64,000 nucleotides of DNA from JAUWGC01 sp963753055 (GTDB taxonomy: Bacteria; Bacteroidota; Bacteroidia; Bacteroidales; B18-G4): the NCBI GenBank assembly GCA_963753055.1, contig CAVWAP010000003.1, forward strand, positions 124,001-188,000, in the 5' to 3' direction. The translations under genes were made by a program, and so were the position numbers. Each line of letters starts with the position of its first letter. Position 1 is the stretch's first letter. The notes beneath the pieces are model-generated. The model was given only the letters and a program-made list of their open reading frames with translations, did no database searches and was not told where the DNA came from. Shown piece after piece: positions 8,566-16,837 of the stretch.

Positions 8566-8718
8566 ATGGCTAAGAAAGTTGTTGCTACACTTCAAACACA
8601 AGGAAAAGATTTTGCGAAAGTCATCAGGATGAAAAAATCTGACAAGACAGGAGCATATGGCTTCCAGGAAGATATTATTCCAAACGACCAGGTAAAAGAA
8701 TTTTTAGCAAAGAAATAA
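8566..8718 (+). CDS. DUF4295 family small protein, probable ribosome-associated
   Basis: 50 residues starting MAKKVVATLQTQGKDFAKV and ending EFLAKK. It is very basic (many Lys), with no membrane segment. The family is restricted to Bacteroidota and regularly follows rpmG, as here with an 8-bp gap. From memory, work on Flavobacterium ribosomes described a lineage-specific large-subunit protein (bL38) that may be this family; I cannot confirm the identity from sequence. A strong terminator-like hairpin follows at 8738. The reading frame is short and easily missed by length cut-offs. Confidence 0.85.
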   Translation: MAKKVVATLQTQGKDFAKVIRMKKSDKTGAYGFQEDIIPNDQVKEFLAKK

Positions 8719-8737
8719 GCATATTTTTAATGTGCAT

Positions 8738-8774
8738 AAAAAGCTTTTTCCTGCAGCGGGAAGAAGCTTTTTTT
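8738..8774 (+). terminator. Rho-independent terminator-like hairpin
   Basis: Stem AAAAAGCTTTTTCC paired with GGGAAGAAGCTTTTT (one G-T pair), loop TGCAGC, followed by a T-run. It lies between the DUF4295 gene and ftsY, so the ribosomal pair may be mostly separated from ftsY. Confidence 0.7.
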
Positions 8775-8790
8775 ATATACCTAATCAATC

Positions 8791-9742
8791 ATGGCCTTTT
8801 CATTATTTTCAAAAGACAAGAAAAAGAAGCTTGACGAAGGACTGGACAAAACCCGCAAGAGCGTGTTCTCCAAGCTTTCAAAAGCTATCGTCGGAAAATC
8901 CAGGGTCGATGACGAAGTGCTGGACAACCTTGAAGAGGTATTGGTCACTTCCGACGTTGGTGTCGAGACTACTATTAAGATCATTGAGAGGATTGAAGAA
9001 CGCGTTGCTCGTGACAAGTACCTTGGTACTGCTGAGCTGAACACGATCCTTAAAGAAGAAATTGCCGGCTTGCTCCAGGAAAATAATGGAGACAGCAGGG
9101 GTGACTGGAACCTGACTGACAGCCCTAAACCATATGTGATCATGGTTGTAGGCGTAAACGGAGTGGGTAAGACCACCACCATTGGGAAACTGGCCTATAA
9201 ATTCAAAGAAGCAGGAAAATAAGTACTCCTTGGCGCTGCTGATACTTTCAGGGCAGCAGCTGTCGACCAGCTTGAAATCTGGTCTGAGAGAGTAGGTGTC
9301 CCTATGGTCAAACAATCCATGGGTTCTGACCCGGCCTCGGTGGCCTTCGACACACTGCAATCTGCTATACAGCAAGGATTATGATGTGGTGATCATAGAC
9401 ACAGCTGGCCGGCTCCATAATAAGGTTAATCTCATGAATGAGCTGGGAAAGATCAAAAGGGTAATGGAAAAAGTGATACCTGATGCACCACATGAGATAT
9501 TGCTCATCCTGGATGCCTCAACAGGGCAAAATGCGATAGAGCAGGCCAGGCAGTTCACAGCTGCTACTGAAGTTAACGCATTGGCATTGACCAAGCTCGA
9601 CGGCACAGCCAAAGGTGGTGTTGCCATTGGTATTTCCGAGCAGTTTAAAGTGCCTGTTAAATATATTGGCATAGGTGAGAAGATGGAAGATATCCAACTA
9701 TTCGACCGCGATAACTTCGTCGATTCACTCTTCTCCCAATAG
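8791..9742 (+). pseudogene. ftsY: Signal recognition particle receptor FtsY, interrupted by a stop and a frameshift
   Basis: FtsY is the membrane-associated SRP receptor GTPase that delivers ribosomes to the Sec translocon. The N domain and G1 motif (GVNGVGKTTTIGKLAYKF) are intact up to codon 143. Codon 144 is TAA (9220-9222), where the family has a Lys. The same frame then continues perfectly as VLLGAADTFRAAAVDQLEIW up to about 9370. There one extra base moves the frame by +1, and the rest (DYDVVIIDTAGRL, ALTKLDGTAKGG, GIGEKMEDIQLF) is read in the new frame to the TAG at 9740. Removing one base and changing one codon restores a full protein of about 317 residues. FtsY is normally essential, so sequencing or assembly error is at least as likely as a true pseudogene. 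Confidence 0.9.
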
Positions 9743-9750
9743 ACCAAATC

Positions 9751-9792
9751 TACAATTTACGATTTACAGTTTACTATTTACAATTTACAATT
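9751..9792. repeat. Heptamer tandem array, unit TAC(A)ATT
   Basis: Six 7-bp units (TACAATT, TACGATT, TACAGTT, TACTATT, TACAATT, TACAATT) filling the ftsY-rimO spacer and ending eight bases before the presumed rimO start. Confidence 0.9.
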
Positions 9793-9799
9793 TAGAAGC

Positions 9800-11092
9800 A
9801 TCGCTAAATCAAGAATTAATATCATCACCCTGGGTTGCTCAAAGAACCTGGTAGACTCTGAACTGTTGATGGGTCAGCTTAAAGCTAACAACCTGGAGGT
9901 GATCCATGATGAGAATGATGCGACAGATACTGTCATCATCAACACCTGCGGTTTTATCTTTGATGCCAAGCAGGAGTCTATCGATACAATCCTTCAATTT
10001 GCCAGGGAAAAGAAAAGGGGAAAGCTCAAAAAATTGATTGTTATGGGCTGCCTTTCCGAACGCTATAAAAACGATCTCATAAAGGAGATCCCCGAAGTGG
10101 ATGGATTTTACGGTGTAAATGACATGGAAAAGATCATCCATGATCTTGGGAACAAGTACTATCCTTTGCTTCATGCAAACCGCAACCTGACTACAGGACA
10201 TTATGCCTATCTTAAAATTGCTGAGGGCTGCAACAGGCAGTGTTCCTTTTGCGCAATCCCCCTGATCCGCGGAAAACATGTCTCCAGAAGCCCAAAAGAC
10301 ATTATTGATGAAGCTACAGCCCTGGCTGCAAATGGCACAAAAGAGATTATCCTTATCTCCCAGGACCTGACTTATTATGGGATGGAGAATGGTGGTAAGG
10401 CAGGGTTACCTGAGCTGGTTGACAAATTAGCCTCTGTCAAAGGATTGGAATGGATCAGGCTGCATTACGCCTATCCTGCTAAATTCCCCTCAGGGCTGCT
10501 GGAAGTGATCAATGCCCATGGAAATGTCTGCAAGTACCTCGACATACCATTTCAGCATATTGCAGACCCAATACTGAAGTCAATGCGCAGAGGGATCAAC
10601 AAGGAACAAACCTATGACCTGATTGAAAAGATCCGTGATCAGGTACCGGGCATTGCCCTTCGCACTTCCTTGATGGTTGGTTACCCCGGTGAGACAGAAA
10701 AAGATTTTCAGGATCTGACTGATTTTATCAGCGAAGCAAGGTTTGATCGCCTGGGTGTGTTTACCTATTCCCATGAAGAGGATACGCATGCTTTTAAACT
10801 GGAGGATGACATTCCGGAGGAAGTCAAGCAGGAGCGTATGCAGTACATCATGGATATTCAGGCCTCTATTTCCCTTTTCAAAAATCAGGAAAAGATAGGG
10901 CATGACTTCAAAGTAATGATTGACAGGGAAGAAGGGGATTACCTCATTGGCCGCACTGAGTTTGATTCGCCAGAGGTGGATAATGAAGTCCTGATCAGGA
11001 AAGAAAATAATAAGATTAAGGCAGGCACCTTCCAGGTAGTTAGAATAACCGATGCCAGCGCATATGATCTCACTGGAAACATTGTTTTATAA
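9800..11092 (+). CDS. rimO: Ribosomal protein S12 methylthiotransferase RimO (start codon missing)
   Basis: A radical SAM enzyme that adds a methylthio group to an Asp of ribosomal protein S12. The N-terminal UPF0004 motif is LGCSKNLVDSELLMGQ, the second cluster Cys lies in INTCGF, and the radical SAM cluster is CNRQCSFC; a TRAM domain closes the protein. The first ATG in frame (9866) would delete the first cluster Cys, so it cannot be the true start. No ATG, GTG or TTG exists upstream in this frame. At 9800 the codon ATC is followed by a typical RimO N-terminus (AKSRINIITLGC), so ATC probably stands for an original ATG. The upstream in-frame TAG at 9740 is the ftsY stop. From 9800 the product is 430 residues, normal length. 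Confidence 0.9.
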   Translation: MAKSRINIITLGCSKNLVDSELLMGQLKANNLEVIHDENDATDTVIINTCGFIFDAKQESIDTILQFAREKKRGKLKKLIVMGCLSERYKNDLIKEIPEVDGFYGVNDMEKIIHDLGNKYYPLLHANRNLTTGHYAYLKIAEGCNRQCSFCAIPLIRGKHVSRSPKDIIDEATALAANGTKEIILISQDLTYYGMENGGKAGLPELVDKLASVKGLEWIRLHYAYPAKFPSGLLEVINAHGNVCKYLDIPFQHIADPILKSMRRGINKEQTYDLIEKIRDQVPGIALRTSLMVGYPGETEKDFQDLTDFISEARFDRLGVFTYSHEEDTHAFKLEDDIPEEVKQERMQYIMDIQASISLFKNQEKIGHDFKVMIDREEGDYLIGRTEFDSPEVDNEVLIRKENNKIKAGTFQVVRITDASAYDLTGNIVL

Positions 11093-11100
11093 AATAGTCG

Positions 11101-11131
11101 TTGAAATATTGCATTATAGTTTTTAATTTTG
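11101..11131 (+). promoter_or_regulatory. Promoter, Bacteroidota sigma-ABfr type
   Basis: TTG (11101-11103), 20-bp spacer, TAATTTTG (11124-11131), 16 bp before the ATG at 11148. Close to the consensus TTG-N19-TAnnTTTG. Confidence 0.6.
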
Positions 11132-11147
11132 CTTCAAATACCAAACC

Positions 11148-11915
11148 ATGAAAAAAATTATTCTCTTCACGCTGGTTATTTTCACATCCATGTGGACTTC
11201 AGCCCAGACATTCACGATCACAGAATACGGCGACACTATCAATTATACTGATGCAGGGGGGGTAAAGCAAGGCTTGTGGGAGGAAACGGAAAAAAGCGAG
11301 AAACTTACAGGCTTCTATGTTGATGGCATCAAGGATGGCATATGGAAAAAATACCATGCCAAGGGCTTCCTGGCCAGGATAGAAACCTATAAAGATGGCG
11401 AACTTGATGGAATGTTTATTGCTATTGACAAAAGAGGCTATTTAACGGCTGAAAAATATTACAGACGAGGTAAACTCCATGGCCTGGCAGTCAACTACAA
11501 GTTCGGTGGCAATCCATCCAAAAAAGTCACTTACAACATGGGCATTAAAACCGGCCTGAGCGAGATCTTTTATGAAAATGGGATGAAGCAGGAGGAGTCA
11601 TATTATAAGAATGATATGCGCGACAGCATAACCCGCTGGTTCGATATGAAAGGCCATATGATCGCCGAGTTCAATTACAAAGACGGAGAATTCGAAGGCA
11701 TACAGAAGACTTTCTATGAGAATGACAGCCTCTCAACCCTACAGTACTACGAAAATAACGTGGCTGTCGGTGACTATATCGAGTACCATGAAAATGGCAG
11801 GGTCAAGCTAAGAGGTATTTATAAGAATGGGCTGAAAGAAGGAAAGTGGACCGAATACAATGAGGTGGGTGAGGTAATTAATACCGCAAGATATAAAGGA
11901 GGAGAAGAACAATAG
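11148..11915 (+). CDS. Secreted YwqK/MORN-like repeat protein
   Basis: 255 residues with a cleavable signal peptide (ends near TSAQ-T). The remainder consists of about eight repeats of roughly 22 residues with the pattern G-x-W-x-x-Y-(h/e)-x-x-G, for example GIWKKYHAKGFLARIETYKD and GKWTEYNEVGEVINTARYKG. This is the MORN-variant repeat found in proteins annotated as YwqK-family antitoxin; no toxin gene adjoins, so a toxin-antitoxin role is not supported. It is expected in the periplasm or on the cell surface. The next gene starts seven bases after its stop and is probably co-transcribed. A good promoter lies just upstream. Confidence 0.75.
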   Translation: MKKIILFTLVIFTSMWTSAQTFTITEYGDTINYTDAGGVKQGLWEETEKSEKLTGFYVDGIKDGIWKKYHAKGFLARIETYKDGELDGMFIAIDKRGYLTAEKYYRRGKLHGLAVNYKFGGNPSKKVTYNMGIKTGLSEIFYENGMKQEESYYKNDMRDSITRWFDMKGHMIAEFNYKDGEFEGIQKTFYENDSLSTLQYYENNVAVGDYIEYHENGRVKLRGIYKNGLKEGKWTEYNEVGEVINTARYKGGEEQ

Positions 11916-11921
11916 GAGCCC

Positions 11922-12404
11922 ATGTCAAGAAAAGTGATTAATCCTTTTACTGCACTTGAAGACTACAAGTGTTTCGGTTGCAGTCCCAACAACAAGTTTG
12001 GCTTACAGATGAATTTTTATGAGGATGGCGAGTACATCAAATGTGACTGGCAGCCTCAGGAACGTTTCCAGGGATACTACAATGTGCTTCATGGAGGTAT
12101 TCTGTCTACTCTCATGGATGAGATAGCCTCCTGGTATGTTTTTGCAAAACTAAGGACTGCAGGGGTGACCTCCAGACTGGAAATCAGTTACGTAAAACCT
12201 GTTTATGTAGACAAAGGAAAGATAACGCTGCAAGCATCGTTGAAAGAAACAAAAAAGCGCTTATCAGACATTGAAGTGAAAGTGTTTGACCAGGAAGGAG
12301 CCCTCTGCACTGAAGGTACCGTTCAATATTTTGTCTTTCCACCTGAATACTCCAAAAAGCATCTATACTACCCCGACTTCGATTCATTCTTTGAAGAAGA
12401 GTGA
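11922..12404 (+). CDS. Hotdog-fold thioesterase (PaaI/4HBT family)
   Basis: 160 residues, one hotdog domain. The characteristic helix start is VLHGGILSTLMDEIASWY (HGG and the acidic residue of the active-site helix), followed by the beta-strand RLEISYVKPVYVDKG. The likely reaction is hydrolysis of an acyl-CoA or related thioester in the cytoplasm; the substrate is unknown. An N-terminal CFGCSPNNKFGLQ segment with two Cys is common in this subgroup. Seven bases after the YwqK-like gene, apparently in the same transcript. Confidence 0.8.
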   Translation: MSRKVINPFTALEDYKCFGCSPNNKFGLQMNFYEDGEYIKCDWQPQERFQGYYNVLHGGILSTLMDEIASWYVFAKLRTAGVTSRLEISYVKPVYVDKGKITLQASLKETKKRLSDIEVKVFDQEGALCTEGTVQYFVFPPEYSKKHLYYPDFDSFFEEE

Positions 12405-12426
12405 TTAATTAGTGGTTGGTGGCCTG

Positions 12427-12444
12427 CCCCTGCGTAGGCAGGGG
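12427..12444. repeat. GC-rich palindrome
   Basis: CCCCTGC-GTAG-GCAGGGG, a perfect 7-bp stem with a 4-base loop in the spacer after the thioesterase gene. There is no T-run, so terminator function is doubtful. Confidence 0.5.
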
Positions 12445-12470
12445 TTAGTGATTGGTGGTTAGTGAAATCA

Positions 12471-12518
12471 CAATATAACAATATAACAATATAACAATAT
12501 AACAGTTTAACAGTTTAA
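12471..12518. repeat. Octamer tandem array, units CAATATAA and CAGTTTAA
   Basis: Four CAATATAA units followed by two CAGTTTAA units, all exactly 8 bp, ending six bases before the stop codon of the KamA-like gene. The junction CAATATAACAGTTTAACAG also occurs, inverted, in the array at 16451. Confidence 0.9.
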
Positions 12519-12523
12519 GAATC

Positions 12524-14689
12524 CTATACCACAAGATTCGAGTAATCTGATGTCACATCAAAAGTGTAATCAGGATACTCATAAATCGGCATACGGGGTT
12601 CTGTCTCACCAATGGAATAGCCAAATACATCTTCATACTCCGCTATATCTTCACCATAGGATTCAAGTTGCCGCAGGTAAGCAGCAATTGATTTGGATTC
12701 AATAATAACCACCTTACCCATTTTTTCGATTATGGGGCTGTGGGAACGTGTATGGTCATGTTCAAATTCAAGGATGCGGTGACCATCATCGGTGATACCA
12801 ATAACACGGTAGGTCAGGCTCTTGCCAACACCGGGAAGGTTAAGAACATTCCGGTCAGTTGCCAGGAATGGTATACCTGCTTCCTTCCGTATTGTGTTGA
12901 GGTTATCGATCATTGTAACTGAATCATCAGGCAATTTTCTAATATTATCCAGCTGGGAATCAGGGACCAGGCCTAGCATCTTTTCTTCTATTTGCTCCTG
13001 CACAGCCCTTTCATTTGTGGCGAAGTTATAGCTGTTTTCATGATAACCTTTCACAGAGAAGGTGTAATAAGGTAGCACTCCAATATCGTTAAGCACCTTG
13101 CGTAATTTGGCAGTATGTCCTCTTTTAGATGCTGCAGCAGTAAAAACCTGCTGGTTTGTGATGATCCAACCCGCTTTCAACAGCCTGCTAATACCTTTTT
13201 CAGCCTCCGGGGTCACCTCCATAGCAGTTTCAAAATGTGTCTGGATCACAAACTGCCTGACACCTATCTTGGATGCTTTATCTTTAAAATTCTTCAGAAT
13301 TGCTATTAAGACACTATGGATCCGTTGCGGCAGATAAACCGGTAGTCTTGTTCCCAGCCTTACCCTGAGGATCTCAGCATGTTTCTCTCCTTCAGGCCTG
13401 TCTTTATTGGATTCCTTTTTCCTGATTGCCATATTGTAAACGGCATCCAGAATTGATTTCAGTGTTTTATCCGAGCTCATCAGCGCATCACCGCCGGTAA
13501 TGAGTATATCCCTGAGTTGGGTATCCTCCTCGAAATAACGCATCACCCGTTCCAGTTTGTCAGGCCATTTTTCGCTTGGCTTGAGCTTTTGCAGGTTAAA
13601 ATTAAGATTGCCACGCTGAAAGTCATACATGCGCTGGCAAACAGCACATAAACCTGCACATGCCCTGCCCATGGTATCCGGGATCAGGATGGCAACTTCA
13701 GGATACCTCCGGTGAATATTGTCGCCGGCAGGCAGTACCCATCCAGCAGCGTTTGGTTTGCCTGGCTCCACAATATCTTCTTTTTCCCATGCCTCAATCT
13801 CGCCAAATTCCTCAATGAGCTCACGCGTGTAGATTACATAATCCCTGATAGCCTGGTCACTTCCTTTCAGGCTTTCCGGTTCATGTACATTAAGTAAAGA
13901 AAGATAATAAGGATTGACAAAGGTAGGTATGCCGGCCTTTTTGGCTTGATGTAATAAGCTCATGGTTGATTTACCCAGTGTATGGTTCAGCATATTATTC
14001 AGAAGCTCTGGCGACCTGACTGTAAACCTAAGCTGGAAAAGGCGATCATCCCACCATTCCTGCATCTGCTTGCGTTTTTCCTTAAAAGACATCCCTGGTT
14101 CAAATTGATAACGAGGGTCTTTCTTCTCCCCTCGGTCCATCATATGAATATACTTTATGATGATCCTGTCCTTGTTCTTCTCCCTCATTGCCACAACATC
14201 GTCGTCAAGTCCGCTGGGATGCCTGTCCATCCAGGCAAGAACTTCCCTCTGTTCTGGAAGCTTACGCTTTTGCCTGCCATTGAATTGCCTGAACAAAAAG
14301 ATCAAATCAATCAGCAAGTCTGGTGATACAGCAATATCCTCATGGTCGTATAGTCGCCAGGCCAGCGTAAAAGGATCTGTTCTGACCTCCTGTCTTCTCT
14401 GGTTGTGGTCAGCATAAACATTACCGGCATGATCAAGATAATCCAGTATCCGAATTGCGGCATAATCTGGCCATGAAAGCTTATTAAACTGATCTCTTCC
14501 GGTCTTCTCAAACTTGTAATAATGTTTAGCCTCATTATGATCACCCATATAATTTTCTACCCAGACTCTGATCATCTTGTTTAAATCCTCAGCATTCCTG
14601 GATTTTTCAAAAAGGCTTTGTAATTCCTGGTTTTCATCAAGAAGGATTTGTAATAACTGCGTTATATTCTTGTCAAGTAATGATGTCAT
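12524..14689 (-). CDS. KamA-type radical SAM protein (lysine 2,3-aminomutase-like), long form
   Basis: 721 residues against about 420 for classical lysine 2,3-aminomutase. The extra length is mainly an N-terminal region of about 300 residues with no recognised domain. The radical SAM cluster is CAGLCAVC at about residue 346, preceded by DTMGRA. The SAM/PLP-contacting ITGGDALMSSDKTL follows, matching the GGDAL motif of aminomutases. LPGVGKSLTYR near residue 640 resembles the loop carrying the PLP lysine (PGGGGK in lysine aminomutase). The usual CRHC sequence of the cluster is replaced by CAVC. The true substrate is unknown. Divergent from pruA, which suggests amino-acid metabolism but does not prove it. 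Confidence 0.8.
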   Translation of the reverse strand: MTSLLDKNITQLLQILLDENQELQSLFEKSRNAEDLNKMIRVWVENYMGDHNEAKHYYKFEKTGRDQFNKLSWPDYAAIRILDYLDHAGNVYADHNQRRQEVRTDPFTLAWRLYDHEDIAVSPDLLIDLIFLFRQFNGRQKRKLPEQREVLAWMDRHPSGLDDDVVAMREKNKDRIIIKYIHMMDRGEKKDPRYQFEPGMSFKEKRKQMQEWWDDRLFQLRFTVRSPELLNNMLNHTLGKSTMSLLHQAKKAGIPTFVNPYYLSLLNVHEPESLKGSDQAIRDYVIYTRELIEEFGEIEAWEKEDIVEPGKPNAAGWVLPAGDNIHRRYPEVAILIPDTMGRACAGLCAVCQRMYDFQRGNLNFNLQKLKPSEKWPDKLERVMRYFEEDTQLRDILITGGDALMSSDKTLKSILDAVYNMAIRKKESNKDRPEGEKHAEILRVRLGTRLPVYLPQRIHSVLIAILKNFKDKASKIGVRQFVIQTHFETAMEVTPEAEKGISRLLKAGWIITNQQVFTAAASKRGHTAKLRKVLNDIGVLPYYTFSVKGYHENSYNFATNERAVQEQIEEKMLGLVPDSQLDNIRKLPDDSVTMIDNLNTIRKEAGIPFLATDRNVLNLPGVGKSLTYRVIGITDDGHRILEFEHDHTRSHSPIIEKMGKVVIIESKSIAAYLRQLESYGEDIAEYEDVFGYSIGETEPRMPIYEYPDYTFDVTSDYSNLVV

Positions 14690-14810
14690 ATTAAGCCCTT
14701 ATAAATTCGGTGGGTAATTATTAAACATTTTAAGTAATGAGATGTTTATTGTCTGAGTTGGCTTGAATAACAAAAATACCTTTTTTAATTAAGAATATAA
14801 ACTTACATAT

Positions 14811-16442
14811 ATGTCAAGAGGAATGTACGAAGTGCCAGTAGCATACAATGAGCCCATACTTGATTATGCTCCGGGGTCTCCTGAAAGGGTTGAACTGCAA
14901 GCATTGATCAAGGAGATGAGATCAAAAGAAATGGATATACCCATGATCCTGGGAGGGAAAGAAGTAAGGACAGATAATAAGTTGTCGATTCATCCTCCAC
15001 ACGATCACCAGCATACACTGGGATACTTTCACATGGGTGAAGAATCACATGTCTACCAGGCCATTGATGAGGCCCTGAAGGCAAGGGCTGCATGGCAGGC
15101 ATTACCGTGGGACCAGAGGGCGTCGGTGTTCTTAAAAGCAGCCGACCTGGTTGCAGGACCATATCGCGCCAGGATCAATGCCTCAACGATGCTGGCTCAG
15201 TCGAAGAACGTTTTTCAATCTGAGATTGATGCAGCCTGTGAATTTGCGGACTTTCTGCGTTTTAACGTTGAGTTCATGTCAGATATTTACAAATCCCAAC
15301 CTGTCTCATCCGATGGTGTGTGGAACAGGGTTGAACAACGTCCTCTTGAAGGGTTCGTTTATGCGATAACCCCTTTCAACTTCACATCCATTGCAGCAAA
15401 CCTGGCAGCTGCCCCGGCGTTGATGGGTAATGTTGTGGTTTGGAAGCCTGCCGAAACACAGGCCTATTCTGCCCATGTCATCATGGAGATATTCAAGGCT
15501 GCCGGACTGCCCGATGGAGTCATTAATATGGTTTTTGTTGATGGTCCTGTTGGAGGCAGGGTGATGTCAAGACACCCTGATTTCGTAGGAGTTCATTTTA
15601 CCGGTTCAACGGAAGTCTTCAGAAAGATATGGAAGGCCATTGGTGAAAATGTGATGCTTCATAATACCTATCCGAAAATCGTTGGCGAAACAGGAGGAAA
15701 AGACTTTGTCATGGTCCACAAGTCTGCAAATGCCAGGCAGGTTGCCACCGCCCTGGCAAGAGGAGCATTTGAGTACCAGGGGCAGAAATGTTCTGCTGCC
15801 TCCAGGGCTTATATTCCTTCAAATCTTTGGCCTCAAGTTAAAGAAGCACTGGTTGCCGACGTGAAATCATTCAAGATGGGAGGATCAGAAGACTTCAGCA
15901 ATTTCATCAATGCTGTTATAGACAGAAAGGCTTTTACAAAGATTACAGGCTACATCGACCGGATAAAGCAGGATGCAGAGGCAGAGATCCTTGTTGGAGG
16001 TAATTATGATGATAGTGTTGGATACTTCATTGAACCGACAGTGGTTCTGACTACTGACCCCAAATATGTGAGCATGCAGGAAGAAATATTTGGGCCGGTA
16101 CTTACAATTTATGTGTATGATGAGGATAAATATGAAGAAACCCTCGACCTGGTCGACAAAACCTCACCATATGCCCTGACAGGGGCCATCTTTGCATTGG
16201 ATCGTTACGCTATCAATGAAGCTATACAAAGGCTTACCAATTCTGCTGGCAATTTTTATATCAATGATAAACCAACAGGTGCAGTTGTAGGCCAACAACC
16301 ATTCGGGGGTGCAAGGGCATCCGGTACCAACGACAAATCAGGCTCATACCTTAATTTGTTAAGATGGGTATCCCCCAGAACAATCAAGGAGAATTTCATC
16401 CCACCGGAAGATTACAGATATCCCTTCATGGAGGAAGATTAA
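14811..16442 (+). CDS. pruA: L-glutamate gamma-semialdehyde dehydrogenase (P5C dehydrogenase)
   Basis: 543 residues, the length of the stand-alone PruA/ALDH4 family. It oxidises glutamate semialdehyde (from proline through P5C) to glutamate with NAD, in the cytoplasm. The cofactor segment (TPFNFTSIAANL, VWKPAETQ, FTGSTEVFR), the catalytic Glu in GETGGKDFV at about 291 and the nucleophile Cys in GQKCSAASRAY at about 326 are all present. The C-terminal EEIFGPVL and QPFGGARASGTNDK segments are typical. No proline dehydrogenase (putA/prodh) gene lies beside it in this window. The stop codon is followed by an octamer array. Confidence 0.95.
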   Translation: MSRGMYEVPVAYNEPILDYAPGSPERVELQALIKEMRSKEMDIPMILGGKEVRTDNKLSIHPPHDHQHTLGYFHMGEESHVYQAIDEALKARAAWQALPWDQRASVFLKAADLVAGPYRARINASTMLAQSKNVFQSEIDAACEFADFLRFNVEFMSDIYKSQPVSSDGVWNRVEQRPLEGFVYAITPFNFTSIAANLAAAPALMGNVVVWKPAETQAYSAHVIMEIFKAAGLPDGVINMVFVDGPVGGRVMSRHPDFVGVHFTGSTEVFRKIWKAIGENVMLHNTYPKIVGETGGKDFVMVHKSANARQVATALARGAFEYQGQKCSAASRAYIPSNLWPQVKEALVADVKSFKMGGSEDFSNFINAVIDRKAFTKITGYIDRIKQDAEAEILVGGNYDDSVGYFIEPTVVLTTDPKYVSMQEEIFGPVLTIYVYDEDKYEETLDLVDKTSPYALTGAIFALDRYAINEAIQRLTNSAGNFYINDKPTGAVVGQQPFGGARASGTNDKSGSYLNLLRWVSPRTIKENFIPPEDYRYPFMEED

Positions 16443-16450
16443 AGGAAGAT

Positions 16451-16498
16451 ATTGCTATATTGCTATTCTGTTAAACTGTTATATTGTTGTATGGTGGT
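16451..16498. repeat. Octamer tandem array
   Basis: Six 8-bp units (ATTGCTAT, ATTGCTAT, TCTGTTAA, ACTGTTAT, ATTGTTGT, ATGGTGGT). In reverse complement it shares 19 bases with the array at 12471-12518. Confidence 0.8.
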
Positions 16499-16513
16499 AT
16501 GAATCTCTATGAT

Positions 16514-16628
16514 GCTAGATACTGGATACTGGATACTGGATGGAACATGGAACATGGAACATGGAACATTGAACATTGAACATGGTAAATTAATATAGTC
16601 TGATCAGTGTTCACTGTTCACTGATCAC
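16514..16628. repeat. Composite heptamer array B (inverted copy of 8104-8227)
   Basis: GCTAGAT, three ACTGGAT, four GGAACAT and two TGAACAT units (16514-16583), a non-repetitive bridge containing GGTAAATTAATATAG (16584-16600), then TGATCAG, TGTTCAC, TGTTCAC, TGATCAC (16601-16628). The order and the bridge mirror composite A on the other strand. The last unit supplies the stop codon of the small gene at 16625. Confidence 0.9.
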
Positions 16629-16837
16629 TTCTTAAGCACATACTTCTTCTTCATCTGACTGCTGTGCGTGAAGGAAGAACGGCTGGAGTTGGGCTTGTAA
16701 GCCTTTATGCGTGATTTCTTTTGGTACTTAACAGTATCGCTGGCACAGTAATGCCGCCTGGTTGAGCATGAGGTGCTCATGCAGGCAATTGCCATAATGA
16801 AAATTACAGGTAGTATTAGTCTCTTCAGAGTCTTCAT
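16625..16837 (-). CDS. Small putative lipoprotein
   Basis: 70 residues with an N-terminal hydrophobic signal (LILPVIFIMAIACMSTSC); the Cys after MSTS is a plausible lipid-attachment site. The mature part is short, very basic and Ser/Tyr/Lys-rich (SSRSSFTHSSQMKKKY), suggesting an unstructured envelope peptide. I do not recognise a family. The stop codon comes from the repeat array, so the original C-terminus may have been altered. Divergent from the B12 operon. Confidence 0.5.
   Translation of the reverse strand: MKTLKRLILPVIFIMAIACMSTSCSTRRHYCASDTVKYQKKSRIKAYKPNSSRSSFTHSSQMKKKYVLKK

Noticed and set aside
9296..9742. Separate gene for the C-terminal half of FtsY
   Set aside because: Its first about 24 residues are an out-of-frame reading of FtsY; the real protein continues from the upstream frame.
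9740..9800. Readthrough fusion of ftsY into rimO (same frame, only one stop)
   Set aside because: A lost start codon is simpler, and the spacer is a heptamer array with no coding conservation.
11148..11915. YwqK-type antitoxin of a toxin-antitoxin pair
   Set aside because: The family name suggests it, but the protein has a signal peptide and no toxin-like gene adjoins.
12427..12444. Rho-independent terminator
   Set aside because: Palindrome is clear but no T-run follows on either side.
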